A stretch of DNA of 64,000 nt from Paucibacter sp. Y2R2-4 (lineage in GTDB: Bacteria; Pseudomonadota; Gammaproteobacteria; Burkholderiales; Burkholderiaceae_C): positions 62,001-126,000 of the forward strand of contig NZ_JAJIRO010000002.1 in the NCBI RefSeq assembly GCF_025717535.1, read 5' to 3'. Within the stretch, counting starts at the first letter, position 1; the number at the start of each line of letters is the position of its first letter. Under the pieces are notes generated by a model, which did no database searches, had not been told where the DNA came from, and worked only from the letters and a program-made list of their open reading frames with translations. Position numbers and translations under genes: made by a program. Positions 46,196 to 56,789 of this stretch are shown in pieces.

Positions 46196-47161
46196 TTAAC
46201 GCCGGCCTAGCAGTCGCCCAAGGCCCAGTCGCTGCTGAGCCCAAAAGCCTCGGCCATAGTCACGCCCGCCCTCTTCCGGCAACTGGTCGCGCACACCTGT
46301 TGCATCCCAGCGCAAATCGAAGTTAGCGGTGCCGAACACAATATCCCAGATCGGGAACAGCACGGCAAAATTGTGCCCACCCAAAGTGCCCCGCCCGGCC
46401 GACTCATGGCCGACGCCAATCGAGTGGTGCAGGCGATGAAAACGCGGGCTGACCACCACACGCTCCAACACTGGTCCAAACCAGAGCTTCACATTGGCGT
46501 GCTGCAGGTTTTCCATCAACTGCGACACGGCGACCAGTGCCACGAACTGGCCCGGTTCTACCCCAATCAAACGCGCCAGCAGCACAAAGGCCGAATCGCG
46601 TAAGAGGTCGTCCAACAAATGGTTGCGGTTGTCGCTCCACATCGTCATCTGGCGCTGGCTGTGATGCAGCGAATGCAGCGCCCACCACCAGTTCCAGGCA
46701 TGCTGCCCCCGGTGCAGCCAGTAATTGACCAGATCAAAGACCAAGAGGTAGATGCAAAAGCTGATCAAGGGCACATCGGTCACGCCGGGCCACAAGGCAT
46801 CGAGCTGAAAGGTCGGCAGACCGGCCAGACGCGCTTGGCCAAACAGCGCGTCCCACATCGGGTCAATGCTGAAGAACATCGCCAGACGGAACAGACCGAG
46901 GCGATGAATCAAGGTGTAGATCACATCGACGCGCACCGCTGCGCGGTCTTGCAGCGGTTCCACCGGCCGCCAACGCTCCAGCGCACCAATCACGATCAGC
47001 ATCACCGTGATTTGAATCAGCCCGACCAGCAGCCAACCGGTGGCGGCAAAAGCGTCTTCCAAAAGATTGCCGCCACCGAGCGAAAACACCAGCGGCTGCA
47101 CCACAGCTTCAAACAAAAACAGCTGCGCCTGCTCGAAGGCATCGCTGAACCATTCCATCAT
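46196..47161 (-). CDS. Sterol desaturase / fatty-acid hydroxylase family membrane protein
   Basis: Di-iron membrane hydroxylase of 321 residues. His-box motifs HRGQH, HSLHHS and HRLHHS provide the iron ligands, set between hydrophobic segments such as FISFCIYLLVFDLVNYWL. Its ATG (47161) overlaps the stop of the deacetylase gene by 4 nt (ATGA), so the genes are translationally coupled. Substrate unknown. Confidence 0.9.
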   Translation of the reverse strand: MMEWFSDAFEQAQLFLFEAVVQPLVFSLGGGNLLEDAFAATGWLLVGLIQITVMLIVIGALERWRPVEPLQDRAAVRVDVIYTLIHRLGLFRLAMFFSIDPMWDALFGQARLAGLPTFQLDALWPGVTDVPLISFCIYLLVFDLVNYWLHRGQHAWNWWWALHSLHHSQRQMTMWSDNRNHLLDDLLRDSAFVLLARLIGVEPGQFVALVAVSQLMENLQHANVKLWFGPVLERVVVSPRFHRLHHSIGVGHESAGRGTLGGHNFAVLFPIWDIVFGTANFDLRWDATGVRDQLPEEGGRDYGRGFWAQQRLGLGRLLGRR

Positions 47162-48006
47162 TTCTCGCGAGTTTCCTGAGTTGCGGGCAACGGTGCTGTC
47201 GGCTTTTGCAAGACCGCCGCTACCTTGAACAACAAGGCATAGCGCGGATGTTCACGCAGCGGCGCGAAGCACATGCCTTTGTCCTTCAGACCCTGCATCA
47301 AGGGCGCCAACACTGCCGGGGCCCATGCATCTTGGCGCGACCAAATGCCCAGATGCGCCATCAAGATATCACCGGGCCGGATGTTCTGCAGCGCGCGCTG
47401 CAACAGCTGCTCGTTGGGGTAGCGGTCGCTGGGCAGTTCATCGCCCAGGAAGCCGGCCGCATCCCAGCCCACATGCACATAACCACAGCGCTGAGCGGCT
47501 TGCTGCAAGGCGGGTGAAGTCCTGCCGGCCGGTGCGCGGAAGATCGGGCCCAGGGTCTGGCCGGTCATCTCAGCAAAGCGAGTTGCCACCTGCTTGAGAC
47601 TGGCGCAGTACTGCTCGGCGCTCCGTTCACGGTAGACCGGCTGGTTCTCACCCGCGACGGTGCGCACCTTGAAGGCAGCGCCCCCCTTGGAGTCGGCCAA
47701 CCAGATGTCGTGGTCCCAGGTGTGGCTGCCGAAGTCATGGCCCTCTTGGGCACGCGCCCGCCACCATGGGGCCCATTGCTCGTCCAGCGTCGTGCCGCCA
47801 TCCTTGGTCGGCTCATTGGCCAAGAAGAAGGTGGCGCGGGCATCAAAGCGCTTGAGCGTCTCGGCGATCAAGGGCGCCACGGCCATATGGCCGGTGTCAA
47901 AAGTGAGGTAAACCGGCTTGTCGCAGGTCTGCGCGGCAATCGATGCCGGCAATACGGCCAAAACCAGAACCTTGGCCAGGGCTAGAGGAGCCCAGCGCTT
48001 GCTCAT
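47158..48006 (-). CDS. Polysaccharide deacetylase (NodB-type) family protein
   Basis: Secreted protein of about 282 residues. The signal peptide ends at SIAAQ. The NodB motif 1 is TFDTGH, with Thr where most members have the second Asp of TFDDG. Motif 2 is SHTWDHD, and motif 3 is RAPAGR. A late helix region carries DILMAHLGIW. It starts at the ATG at 48006, whose A is shared with the upstream propeller gene's TGA. A deacetylase role is likely, but the changed motif 1 leaves some doubt. Confidence 0.87.
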   Translation of the reverse strand: MSKRWAPLALAKVLVLAVLPASIAAQTCDKPVYLTFDTGHMAVAPLIAETLKRFDARATFFLANEPTKDGGTTLDEQWAPWWRARAQEGHDFGSHTWDHDIWLADSKGGAAFKVRTVAGENQPVYRERSAEQYCASLKQVATRFAEMTGQTLGPIFRAPAGRTSPALQQAAQRCGYVHVGWDAAGFLGDELPSDRYPNEQLLQRALQNIRPGDILMAHLGIWSRQDAWAPAVLAPLMQGLKDKGMCFAPLREHPRYALLFKVAAVLQKPTAPLPATQETREK

Positions 48007-49052
48007 CACTGCCTCGGCCGATGATCCAAGGTCCACACGCCGTGCGGCGACTTGCCAACCTTGACCTGCTTCACCACCTTCTTGGTCTGCGTGTCAATCA
48101 TGGTCAACTTGCCAGCCCAGCGTGAGCTCACCAGCAGCGTCTTGCCATCGCCCAGCACTTCCATATCGTCCGGGCCGCTGGGGCCGGGGAATTTGTCCAC
48201 CACCGCAAAACTCTGCAGATCGATCTTGCTGATGGTGTTAGCCGCGCGGTTGCTGACCAGCACATGGCGACCATCGCCCCATGCGCGGAAGGAGTGAGCG
48301 CCATCGCCGGTCGGGACGCGCTTCACCAACTTGGGCGCGGCGCCGCTGACGTCATAGACCTCAACCAGCTTGTCGCCGGTCAAGGCCACCAAGATGTGCT
48401 TGTCGTCCGGCGTCAAGAAGATGTCCGCCGGCATCTTGCCGACCGGCACCTTCCAGCGCGGCGCCTGAGTCGCCAAATCCACCGCCAGCAATTCATCGCT
48501 GTCTTGCAGGCTCACATAGAGCACGGTGCTCTTGCTGTCGATGAACAGATGGCTGGGCGTCTTGGGCGCTGGAATCTTCTTCACCAACTGCATCGGCTTA
48601 TCCGCGTCGCTGGGCACCCAGCGATAGATGGCCACATGATCGAGTCGATTCGCGGCGGTCACGAACCACTTCATGTCCGGAGAGAAACGCAGGTGATAAG
48701 GGTCGTGAATACCTTGCAGTACCCGCTGAACTTCGGCGGTACTGGGGTTGATGAAGGTCAGCGAATCGCCCAGAGCATTGGCCACCACCAGCGATTTTTC
48801 ATCGGGGGTCAGGTAGAGGTGATGCGGCTCTTTGCCGGTGGGGATGCGTTTGATCTGCTTGAAGCTGACCGGGTCCACCACGCTGATGTCGGCGTCCAGC
48901 GAATTCAGCACAAAAATCGGCCGAGCGGGCTTTTCACTTGCAGGGGCTGCCTGGGCAACACCGGAGGTAGCGACTGAAGCAAGCAAGGTCAAGCACAAGG
49001 GCAAGTACAAGCTCAGGGTCCGCAGTTGGCGCGGCCGGGGCTGAAAAAACAT
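48006..49052 (-). CDS. YncE/YVTN-type beta-propeller protein
   Basis: Exported seven-bladed-type beta-propeller of about 348 residues. The signal peptide covers about residues 1-35 (LLASVATSGVAQA). It has repeated blade motifs of the YVTN type, such as PTGKEPHHLYLTPDEKSLVVAN and FLTPDDKHILVALTGDKLVEVYDVSG. It starts at the ATG at 49052 behind AAGGA; the frame extends to 49073 but lacks a better start. It is the first gene of a unit with the deacetylase and desaturase genes. Function unknown; it may bind a substrate or surface component. Confidence 0.86.
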   Translation of the reverse strand: MFFQPRPRQLRTLSLYLPLCLTLLASVATSGVAQAAPASEKPARPIFVLNSLDADISVVDPVSFKQIKRIPTGKEPHHLYLTPDEKSLVVANALGDSLTFINPSTAEVQRVLQGIHDPYHLRFSPDMKWFVTAANRLDHVAIYRWVPSDADKPMQLVKKIPAPKTPSHLFIDSKSTVLYVSLQDSDELLAVDLATQAPRWKVPVGKMPADIFLTPDDKHILVALTGDKLVEVYDVSGAAPKLVKRVPTGDGAHSFRAWGDGRHVLVSNRAANTISKIDLQSFAVVDKFPGPSGPDDMEVLGDGKTLLVSSRWAGKLTMIDTQTKKVVKQVKVGKSPHGVWTLDHRPRQ

Positions 49053-49245
49053 CGGGAGTTCCTTGAACGACACGGAGCAGAGAGGTCGGGCGGCGCCGCA
49101 GATAGCGCCGAAAAAAGCAAATCAATGCAGCATCGCCAGGCGACACCGCTCAGACCGAGTGTAGTGCCGCGCGCCAAGTTGGGCTTTGCGCTGCCTCATG
49201 CTTCGGACGACCCAGGGCCAGCCGTGAAGCCGGCCCGGAGCCGGC

Positions 49246-50061
49246 TCACTCGTCGCTGTCGCCCCCGAGCAAACCACCCAACAAGCCTGCGCCCGCGAAG
49301 CCGCCGAGCACCGAGCCCTCTTCCCGGCTGCCGCCGCGCTGCGGGGCAGCCGCAAACACGCGCGAAGCCAAGCGCGAGAAGGGCAGGCTTTGCAGCCACA
49401 GCTCACCCGGCCCGGTCAGCTTGGCGAGGAACAAGCCCTCGCCGCCAAACAGCGCGGTTTTGATCTTGCCCACATACTGAATTTCGAAATTCACGCTTGG
49501 CGTGTAGGCCACCACGCAGCCGGTATCGACCAAGAGCGTTTGCCCCGCTTGCAGCGTGCGCCGCACCACGGTGCCACCGGCATGCACAAAGGCCAGGCCA
49601 TCCCCGTCGAGCTTTTGCATGATGAAGCCCTCGCCGCCGAAAAAGCCGGTCGAGAGCTTTTGCTGCAAGGCAATGCCCAGCGAGACGCCACGCGCCGCGC
49701 ACAAGAAGGCGTCTTTCTGGCAGATCAGCGTGCCACCCAGCTGGCGCAGGTCCATGGGCAAGATCTTGCCGGGGTAAGGCGCGGCAAAGGCCACCCGGCG
49801 CTTGCCTGAGCCTTGGTTGGTGTAGATGGTGGTGAACATCGACTCACCGGTCACCAGGCGCTTGCCTGCCCCCATCAACTTGCCGAAAAAGCCGCCTTGT
49901 TGCGGGGCGCCATCACCAAACACGGTGTCCATTTGGATGTCTGAGTCCATGAACATCATGCTGCCGGCTTCACCGATCGCGGCTTCGCCAGGGTCGAGTT
50001 CGACCTCGACGAATTGCATCTCTGCGCCCTTGATCTCGTAATCGACTACATCCATGGCCAT
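49246..50061 (-). CDS. AIM24-family (TIGR00266) protein
   Basis: A 271-residue protein of the TIGR00266/AIM24 family, predominantly beta-structured, with family signatures GEAGSMMFMDSDIQMDT and GGEGFIMQKLDGDGLAFVHAGG. The C-terminus is Gly-rich with an acidic end (GGLLGGDSDE). It starts at the ATG at 50061 after GGAGAG. Molecular role unknown. Confidence 0.88.
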   Translation of the reverse strand: MAMDVVDYEIKGAEMQFVEVELDPGEAAIGEAGSMMFMDSDIQMDTVFGDGAPQQGGFFGKLMGAGKRLVTGESMFTTIYTNQGSGKRRVAFAAPYPGKILPMDLRQLGGTLICQKDAFLCAARGVSLGIALQQKLSTGFFGGEGFIMQKLDGDGLAFVHAGGTVVRRTLQAGQTLLVDTGCVVAYTPSVNFEIQYVGKIKTALFGGEGLFLAKLTGPGELWLQSLPFSRLASRVFAAAPQRGGSREEGSVLGGFAGAGLLGGLLGGDSDE

Positions 50062-50170
50062 GACTCTCTCCGGTTGGCAACTCACTCATTGAGCGGCATC
50101 CTAACCAAAGTTGCCCACCTCTTGCTGCGACCCAAGCAAGCCCATCGTCAGGCCTGCAGCGCAGCGCACG

Positions 50171-50896
50171 CTAGTCGGCGCGTGCTGCCAAAGCCTCAGC
50201 CTCTGAAAGGCCATTCTTGGCCCTGAGAGAAAGCTCGCTGCGCTGAGGCTGCCAGGCAGCCACCAAGTCTTGAGCGCGCTGCAACTGCTCAGCCGACAGC
50301 GAGCGCCCCATCTCATCCAAGGAACTCTGAGCGCGCGGATTGACCTGCCCCGTCGAGGCCAAATGGGCCAGCTTGAAGTAGGCGTAGCCGAGGGCCGCAT
50401 CTGCCTCGGGCCACAAGCCTTTGCTATGGCCCGCTGCAAGGTTGTAGAGCGACTGTGCCTGCCCTTGCGCGGCCGCCCTTTCGAGCCACTTTCGAGCCTC
50501 GGTGCCCTTGGCGCGCTTCAGATACATCTGGGCTACGTCCAACTGCGCCAGGTCGTAGCCCGCCTCGGCGGCGCGCAGCTTTTGGGTGAGCGCTTGTTCA
50601 AGATCCAGGGGCACCACACTCGGGAATTGCCCGGCGAGATAGCAACCCACTTTGTAAGCCCCCAAGGGATCGCCGGCAGCGGCGGCCGCCACAAAGCTGC
50701 GGTAGGCGCGCTGCAGGTCTTTGTCCACGCCAATGCCATTGTTGTAGAGCATGCCCAGGTGATAGTGCGCCTGCGCATCGCCCCGCTCGGCCAACAGTTG
50801 CAGGCGGTCCACCAGTTGCTCTCGGGGCATTGGCGCGGCCATGCTCGACAGACTGGCCAGCAGCACGGCAGCCAACAGCGTTTTCTTCAAATTCAT
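50171..50896 (-). CDS. Exported Sel1-repeat protein
   Basis: A 241-residue protein with a signal peptide (MNLKKTLLAAVLLASLSSMAAPM) and Sel1-type helical repeats (AHYHLGMLYNNGIGVDKDLQRAYRSFVAAAAAG, AQLDVAQMYLKRAKGTEARKWLERAA). These act as protein-interaction scaffolds. The start is the ATG at 50896 behind GGGAGG. Located between the AIM24-family and pha genes; partner unknown. Confidence 0.85.
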   Translation of the reverse strand: MNLKKTLLAAVLLASLSSMAAPMPREQLVDRLQLLAERGDAQAHYHLGMLYNNGIGVDKDLQRAYRSFVAAAAAGDPLGAYKVGCYLAGQFPSVVPLDLEQALTQKLRAAEAGYDLAQLDVAQMYLKRAKGTEARKWLERAAAQGQAQSLYNLAAGHSKGLWPEADAALGYAYFKLAHLASTGQVNPRAQSSLDEMGRSLSAEQLQRAQDLVAAWQPQRSELSLRAKNGLSEAEALAARAD

Positions 50897-51094
50897 TGCT
50901 TGCGCCTCCCGCGCATCTGAGTCTCGCTGAACAAGCGCGGCAAGCCACGGCACAAGCCGTGGCTCTCGCAAAGCGATCAAAGGGTTTGTTCAGCCTTGGT
51001 GGATGAAGGCCGGGCTGCGTTTCTTGGCGCAGTCCTCGGCCAGCTACAGCCATTAGCGAGCCTTAGGGCAAGGCTGTTCCAAGACGGGCAACAA

Positions 51095-51832
51095 TCAGCC
51101 CATGTGCAAGCCGCCATTGCAGCTGAAGTCGGCGCCGGTGGTGAAGCCAGAATCATTGCCGGCCAGCCAAGCGACGATGGCGGCGATTTCTTCAGGTGTG
51201 CCGAGGCGCTTGATCGGGATGGTGGCGACGATTTTTTCCAGCACATCAGGCTTGATGGCCTTGACCATATCGGTGCCGATATAGCCTGGGCTGACGGTGT
51301 TGACCGTCACGCCCTTGCTGGCCACTTCTTGAGCCAGAGCCATGGTGAAGCCGTGCATACCGGCCTTGGCAGCCGAATAATTGGTCTGGCCGAACTGACC
51401 TTTCTCGCCGTTCACCGAGGAGATATTGATGATGCGACCCCAGCCCTTGTCGAGCATGCCTTCGATCACCTGCTTGGTGACGTTGAACATGCTGTCCAGA
51501 TTGGTGTTCATCACCGCGTCCCAGTCTGCCTTGCTCATCTTGCGGAACATGCCGTCGCGCGTGATGCCGGCGTTGTTGACCAGCACATCAATGCTGCCGT
51601 GTTCAGCCTTGACCTTGTCAAAGGCGGCGACGGTCGAATCCCAGTCGCCCACATTGCCCACCGAGGCGTAGAAGGTGTAGCCCAAGGCGGCTTGCTCAGA
51701 CAACCACTTGTCGTAGTCGCGGCTAGGGCCGCAACCGGCGATGACCTTGAAACCTTCTTTGTGCAGGCGCTGGCACATGGCGGTCCCGATGCCACCCATG
51801 CCGCCGGTAACGTATGCAACTTTCTGACTCAT
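51095..51832 (-). CDS. phaB: Acetoacetyl-CoA reductase (NADPH)
   Basis: Short-chain dehydrogenase of 245 residues that makes (R)-3-hydroxybutyryl-CoA for polyhydroxybutyrate. The cofactor motif TGGMGGIG is at 9-16, with S139, Y152 and K156 as the catalytic triad. It starts at the ATG at 51832 after GGAGACATCAAA. It follows phaA by 111 nt. Typical family length and Gly-rich region. Confidence 0.95.
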   Translation of the reverse strand: MSQKVAYVTGGMGGIGTAMCQRLHKEGFKVIAGCGPSRDYDKWLSEQAALGYTFYASVGNVGDWDSTVAAFDKVKAEHGSIDVLVNNAGITRDGMFRKMSKADWDAVMNTNLDSMFNVTKQVIEGMLDKGWGRIINISSVNGEKGQFGQTNYSAAKAGMHGFTMALAQEVASKGVTVNTVSPGYIGTDMVKAIKPDVLEKIVATIPIKRLGTPEEIAAIVAWLAGNDSGFTTGADFSCNGGLHMG

Positions 51833-51943
51833 TTTGATGTCTCCACAATAAATAGGCCGATCGGCACACTCAGGCTCCCGCAAGCCCCAGTTCGGGTCAA
51901 GCGGGTTGGCCCCTAGTGCTGCCGTTTTTGTCGTTTCTGGAAC

Positions 51944-53122
<1,179 letters not shown>

Positions 53123-53195
53123 CTCTTCACTCTCCGTTAGAAATCAGGGTTAGGCGCTGGGCGACCACCAAGAGCCGCCATCAGCACAGCATCGA

Positions 53196-54995
53196 TCAAG
53201 CTTTTTGTTGGACGTAACGGCCCGGCGCGGGCTCAATGGCTTTGTACTTGCGGTTGCCCGGCGCCTTGGGTGCGGGCTTCAGGGCACCGGCGTGGCTCGC
53301 CAACCACTCGGCCCAGACCGGCCACCAACTGCCCGCACGCTCTTCAGCCGCAGCCAGCCACTGCTCGGGCGCGGCTGGCAGCTTGGCATTGCCGGCGACC
53401 CAATGGCTGCGCTTGTTCTTGCTGGCAGGGTTGATCACGCCGGCAATGTGGCCGGAGGCACCCATCACAAAGGTGCGCTCACTGGTGAAGACCTGGGTGG
53501 AGCGATAGGCCGCTTCCCAGGGCACGATATGGTCTTCACGCGAGCCGTAGATAAAGACTGGCGCCTTGATCTTGCTCAAGTCCAGTTTCTCGCCACAGAC
53601 CGTCAGCTTGCCCGGCTGCTTCAACTCGTTTTGCAAATAGGTGTGGCGCAAGTACCAGCAGTACATCGGGCCGGGCAGATTGGTGGAGTCACCATTCCAG
53701 TACAGCAAATCGAAGGGTGGCGGCGCCTCGCCCTTCAGATAATTGGCGACCACATAGTTCCAAACCAGATCGTTGGGTCGCAAGAAGCTGAAGGTGGTGG
53801 CCAGCTCCTGGCCCTTCAGCAAGCCTGGACCCTTGGGCGATTGCAGGCCCAAAGTGGTTTCGCGCTGATGCACCGAGGCTTCGTCGACAAAGATGTCCAG
53901 AATGCCGTTGCTGGAGAAATCGATCAGCGTGGTCAGCAAGGTCATGCTGGCGGCCGGGTGCTGGCCGCGCGCCGCCAAGACGCCCAGGCCGGTGGCCAGC
54001 AAGGTGCCGCCGACGCAAAAGCCCAGGGTGTCAATCTGCTTAGCGCCGCCGATGTCTTGCACCACGGCAATCGCCTGGATCACGGCCGACTCGACGTAGT
54101 CGTCCCAGGTCCAAGTCTTGCAATGATCATCCGGATTGCGCCAGCTCAGCACGAACGTGCGGTGGCCTTGTGACACCGCATAGCGGATCAAGGAGTTGTC
54201 CGGCTGCAGATCGAGGATGTAGTACTTGTTGATGCAAGGCGGCACCAACAAGAAGGGCCGCTCATGGACCTGTTCGGTCAGCGGCTTGTACTCGATCAGC
54301 TGAAAAAAGTCGTTCTCAAAGACGATGTCGCCAGCGGTGGTGGCCACATTGCGGCCCACCTCGAAGGCGCTCTCATCGGTTTGCGAGACATGGCCGCGCT
54401 GCAAATCGTCCCAGAGTTGCTGCATGCCCTTGGCGATGCTCTCGCCCTTGCTTTGCAGGGCCAGGGCCTGGGCTTCCGGGTTCAGGGCCAGAAAATTGCT
54501 CGGCGAGGCGGCGTCCACAAACTGCTGCACCGCAAAGCGGATGCGAGCCTTGGTTTTGTCTTCGCCTTCGACCTTTTCGGCGAGTTGCTGCAAGGTCTTG
54601 GCATTGAGCAAATACAGCTGGGCCATGAAGGCGCTGGCCGGATTGCTGCTCCAGGCAGGGTTGGCAAAGCGCCGATCTTTCAACGCCTGCGGTGCTTCGG
54701 CCACGCTGCCGTGCAAAGAAGCATTCCAGAGCTCGGTGGCCTGCTTGAGGTAGTCACTTTGCAGCGCTGCCAGGGCATTCATGGGGATTTGCAGGCCGGA
54801 GAAGGCAGAGAAGGACTTCCAGATCTCAGCAAAACCATCGCCGGGCTTGGTCTCGGCCTGAGGTGCAGCAGCGCCTGCGGCCTCGGTTTTCTCTGCAGCG
54901 GCGGCTGTAGCGCGAGGGCTGCGCCTCTTGACTGCCGGGCCGGTGGTGCTCGCGCCCTCGCTGGCCGAGGCCGGGGCTCTTGTTCTACGGGTCAT
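53196..54995 (-). CDS. phaC: Class I polyhydroxyalkanoate synthase
   Basis: PHA polymerase of 599 residues that polymerises hydroxyacyl-CoA into cytoplasmic granules. The lipase-like box is GFCVGG with C327, and the triad is completed by D488 (REDHIVPW) and H516 (SGHIAGV). The N-terminal 40 residues are rich in Ala, Thr and Arg and probably disordered. It starts at the ATG at 54995 after GAGGAG. First gene of phaC-phaA-phaB. The class I assignment follows from its length and the absence of a phaE/phaR partner nearby. Confidence 0.97.
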   Translation of the reverse strand: MTRRTRAPASASEGASTTGPAVKRRSPRATAAAAEKTEAAGAAAPQAETKPGDGFAEIWKSFSAFSGLQIPMNALAALQSDYLKQATELWNASLHGSVAEAPQALKDRRFANPAWSSNPASAFMAQLYLLNAKTLQQLAEKVEGEDKTKARIRFAVQQFVDAASPSNFLALNPEAQALALQSKGESIAKGMQQLWDDLQRGHVSQTDESAFEVGRNVATTAGDIVFENDFFQLIEYKPLTEQVHERPFLLVPPCINKYYILDLQPDNSLIRYAVSQGHRTFVLSWRNPDDHCKTWTWDDYVESAVIQAIAVVQDIGGAKQIDTLGFCVGGTLLATGLGVLAARGQHPAASMTLLTTLIDFSSNGILDIFVDEASVHQRETTLGLQSPKGPGLLKGQELATTFSFLRPNDLVWNYVVANYLKGEAPPPFDLLYWNGDSTNLPGPMYCWYLRHTYLQNELKQPGKLTVCGEKLDLSKIKAPVFIYGSREDHIVPWEAAYRSTQVFTSERTFVMGASGHIAGVINPASKNKRSHWVAGNAKLPAAPEQWLAAAEERAGSWWPVWAEWLASHAGALKPAPKAPGNRKYKAIEPAPGRYVQQKA

Positions 54996-55090
54996 AAATC
55001 TCCTCAAACAATGCTGCTGTACTGAAGGGGCCTCGCCATTCGGCCTAAGCCCTGTTGTAACCTTCTCGCCTTACCAACCGATGACATGCC

Positions 55091-55393
55091 ATGTATCTGA
55101 TTGCAATCGCCTGGGGCTATGTGGCCTTGATGATGGCGCTGGCCGAAGCGACCAGCAGCCAGGGCTCCATCCTGGGTGCCATCGTAACTTTGTTTCTGTA
55201 CGGGATTCTGCCCATCTCCATCGTGATGTATATCTTGGGCTCAGGCCCCAGAAAAGCGGCCCGCAAGCGCGCGGAGCTGGCCGAGCAGGCCGCAGCGATG
55301 GCCCAGACAGCGGCGCCAGAATCAGGCTCGCAGGCTGATAGCAGCCACCATGCGGCCACAGCGGGGCTCGCGCCGGAACGAAAAGAACCGTGA
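55091..55393 (+). CDS. Small single-pass or two-helix membrane protein
   Basis: A 100-residue protein with hydrophobic helices at about residues 1-17 and 26-48 (GAIVTLFLYGILPISIVMYILG). A polar, Ala-rich tail follows (RKRAELAEQAAAMAQTAA). It is transcribed away from phaC and ends inside the 3' end of the convergent pgeF gene, overlapping it by 72 nt. No ribosome-binding site is obvious. Family not recognised. Confidence 0.65.
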   Translation: MYLIAIAWGYVALMMALAEATSSQGSILGAIVTLFLYGILPISIVMYILGSGPRKAARKRAELAEQAAAMAQTAAPESGSQADSSHHAATAGLAPERKEP

Positions 55394-56116
55394 AGCTTCG
55401 CTGAAGGTACAGGCTTGGACGCCGCTGACAAAGCCCAGGCCTAGCGCCTGCAGCCGCTGGCGCGCCAGCCCAGCCAAATCGGCTCGCCAACGGGGCTGAC
55501 CGGCCGCATTGGGCTGGTACTTGAAGAACTCGCGATCGATCGGGTCATCGCTCGCGCCGAAGGCCGCCAACACATCGGGCCCCACTTCAAAAGCCTGCGG
55601 GCCGATGCAAGCGCCCAGCCAGGCTTGCACCTGATTGGGGCGGCAATGCGCCGCTGCGCACAAGGCAGCCACGGTGTTTTCCAGCACCCCGGCGCTCAGC
55701 CCGCGCCAACCGGCATGCGCGCCCGCCACGCCGCCCGGCGCGGCGAACAAAACCGGCAGGCAATCGGCCACTTGGATCACCACACCCAGGCCGGGCGTCA
55801 CGCTGACACTGGCGTCCGCAATCAGCGTTGGCGCCCCGGCTTGCACATGCTGCGGCTGCAAAAGCACAACATCTGCGCCATGCACCTGCTGCAAAAACAC
55901 CGCGCGTGCGCCCAGCGCCTGCTCGATGCGCGCCCGGTTCTCGGCCACCGCCGCCGGCTCATCGTGCACCGCCACGCCCACATTCATGCTGGCATAAGGC
56001 CCTTGGCTCACACCGCCCGAGCGGGTGCTCATCAAGGCCGTCACCGGCAGATCAGAGCCCGGCGCCCATGCCGGCCTCAGCCAGTCTTGAGCATAGGCCG
56101 CAGCCTCATTCAGCAT
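55322..56116 (-). CDS. pgeF: Peptidoglycan editing factor PgeF (YfiH/laccase-domain)
   Basis: Cytoplasmic copper-oxidase-fold protein of about 264 residues. The domain starts at STRSGGVSQGPYASMNVG, with metal-ligand-rich motifs QVHGADV and GAHAGWRGLSAGV and the C-terminal SFRREPRCGRM. The family limits mistaken incorporation of L-Ser into peptidoglycan. I chose the ATG at 56116, overlapping the maleylacetoacetate isomerase gene by 11 nt; a GTG at 56128 is possible. Confidence 0.93.
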   Translation of the reverse strand: MLNEAAAYAQDWLRPAWAPGSDLPVTALMSTRSGGVSQGPYASMNVGVAVHDEPAAVAENRARIEQALGARAVFLQQVHGADVVLLQPQHVQAGAPTLIADASVSVTPGLGVVIQVADCLPVLFAAPGGVAGAHAGWRGLSAGVLENTVAALCAAAHCRPNQVQAWLGACIGPQAFEVGPDVLAAFGASDDPIDREFFKYQPNAAGQPRWRADLAGLARQRLQALGLGFVSGVQACTFSEASRFFSFRREPRCGRMVAAISLRA

Positions 56117-56738
56117 CGGGGCAAGCACTCGGCTGCGTCTTAGCGAAAGCGTCCAGGGCCATGCAGTTCTCGAACACCCGCATCACCTCAGGCACATGCT
56201 CGAGTCGGCACTCAAAGCGTTTGGCATTGAAGATCTGCGGCACCAACACGCAATCGGCCAAGCCCGGCGTATCGCCATGGCAGAAGCGGCCCGCGCCCTG
56301 CTTCAGGCGCATTTCCACCACTTCCAGCCCGCTTTCCACCCAATGGCGGTACCAGCGGTTCTTGTTGTCTTCGTCCAGACCCAGGTCTTTGCTGAGATAG
56401 CGCAGCACCCGCAGATTGTTCAAGGGGTGGATCTCGCAGGCGATGTCTTGCGCCAACGCGCGCACCTGGGCTCGGCCCAATGCATCAGCCGGCAGCAAAG
56501 GCGGCTGCGGATGGGTTTCATCCAGGTATTCGATGATGGCCAGGGACTGGCTGATCAGCGCATCGCCGTCCCGCAGCAAAGGCACCAGCTTGGACATGGA
56601 GGCGCTGGCATAAGCAGGATCGAACTGCTCATTCTTGGCCAGATGCACCGCGCGGTAGTCGTAATCCAGCCCCTTGAGCGCCAGCGCAATGCGCACGCGG
56701 TAGGAGGCCGAGGAGCGAAAGTAATTGAAGAGTTCCAT
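56106..56738 (-). CDS. maiA: Glutathione S-transferase family, probable maleylacetoacetate isomerase
   Basis: A GST-fold protein of 210 residues. The thioredoxin-like N-terminal domain has FNYFRSSASYRVRIALALKGLDY, matching the zeta-class motif, and SKLVPLLRDGDALISQSLAIIEYLDETHP contributes the glutathione-binding Ser. The helical C-terminal domain follows. The start is the ATG at 56738. The isomerase role in tyrosine degradation is inferred from the motif; there are no other tyrosine genes here. pgeF overlaps its 3' end. Confidence 0.87.
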   Translation of the reverse strand: MELFNYFRSSASYRVRIALALKGLDYDYRAVHLAKNEQFDPAYASASMSKLVPLLRDGDALISQSLAIIEYLDETHPQPPLLPADALGRAQVRALAQDIACEIHPLNNLRVLRYLSKDLGLDEDNKNRWYRHWVESGLEVVEMRLKQGAGRFCHGDTPGLADCVLVPQIFNAKRFECRLEHVPEVMRVFENCMALDAFAKTQPSACPDAE

Positions 56739-56789
56739 GGCTGCGGATGATGCCACGGCTGATTCAAACAGGGCCGCTAAACTGGGCCT

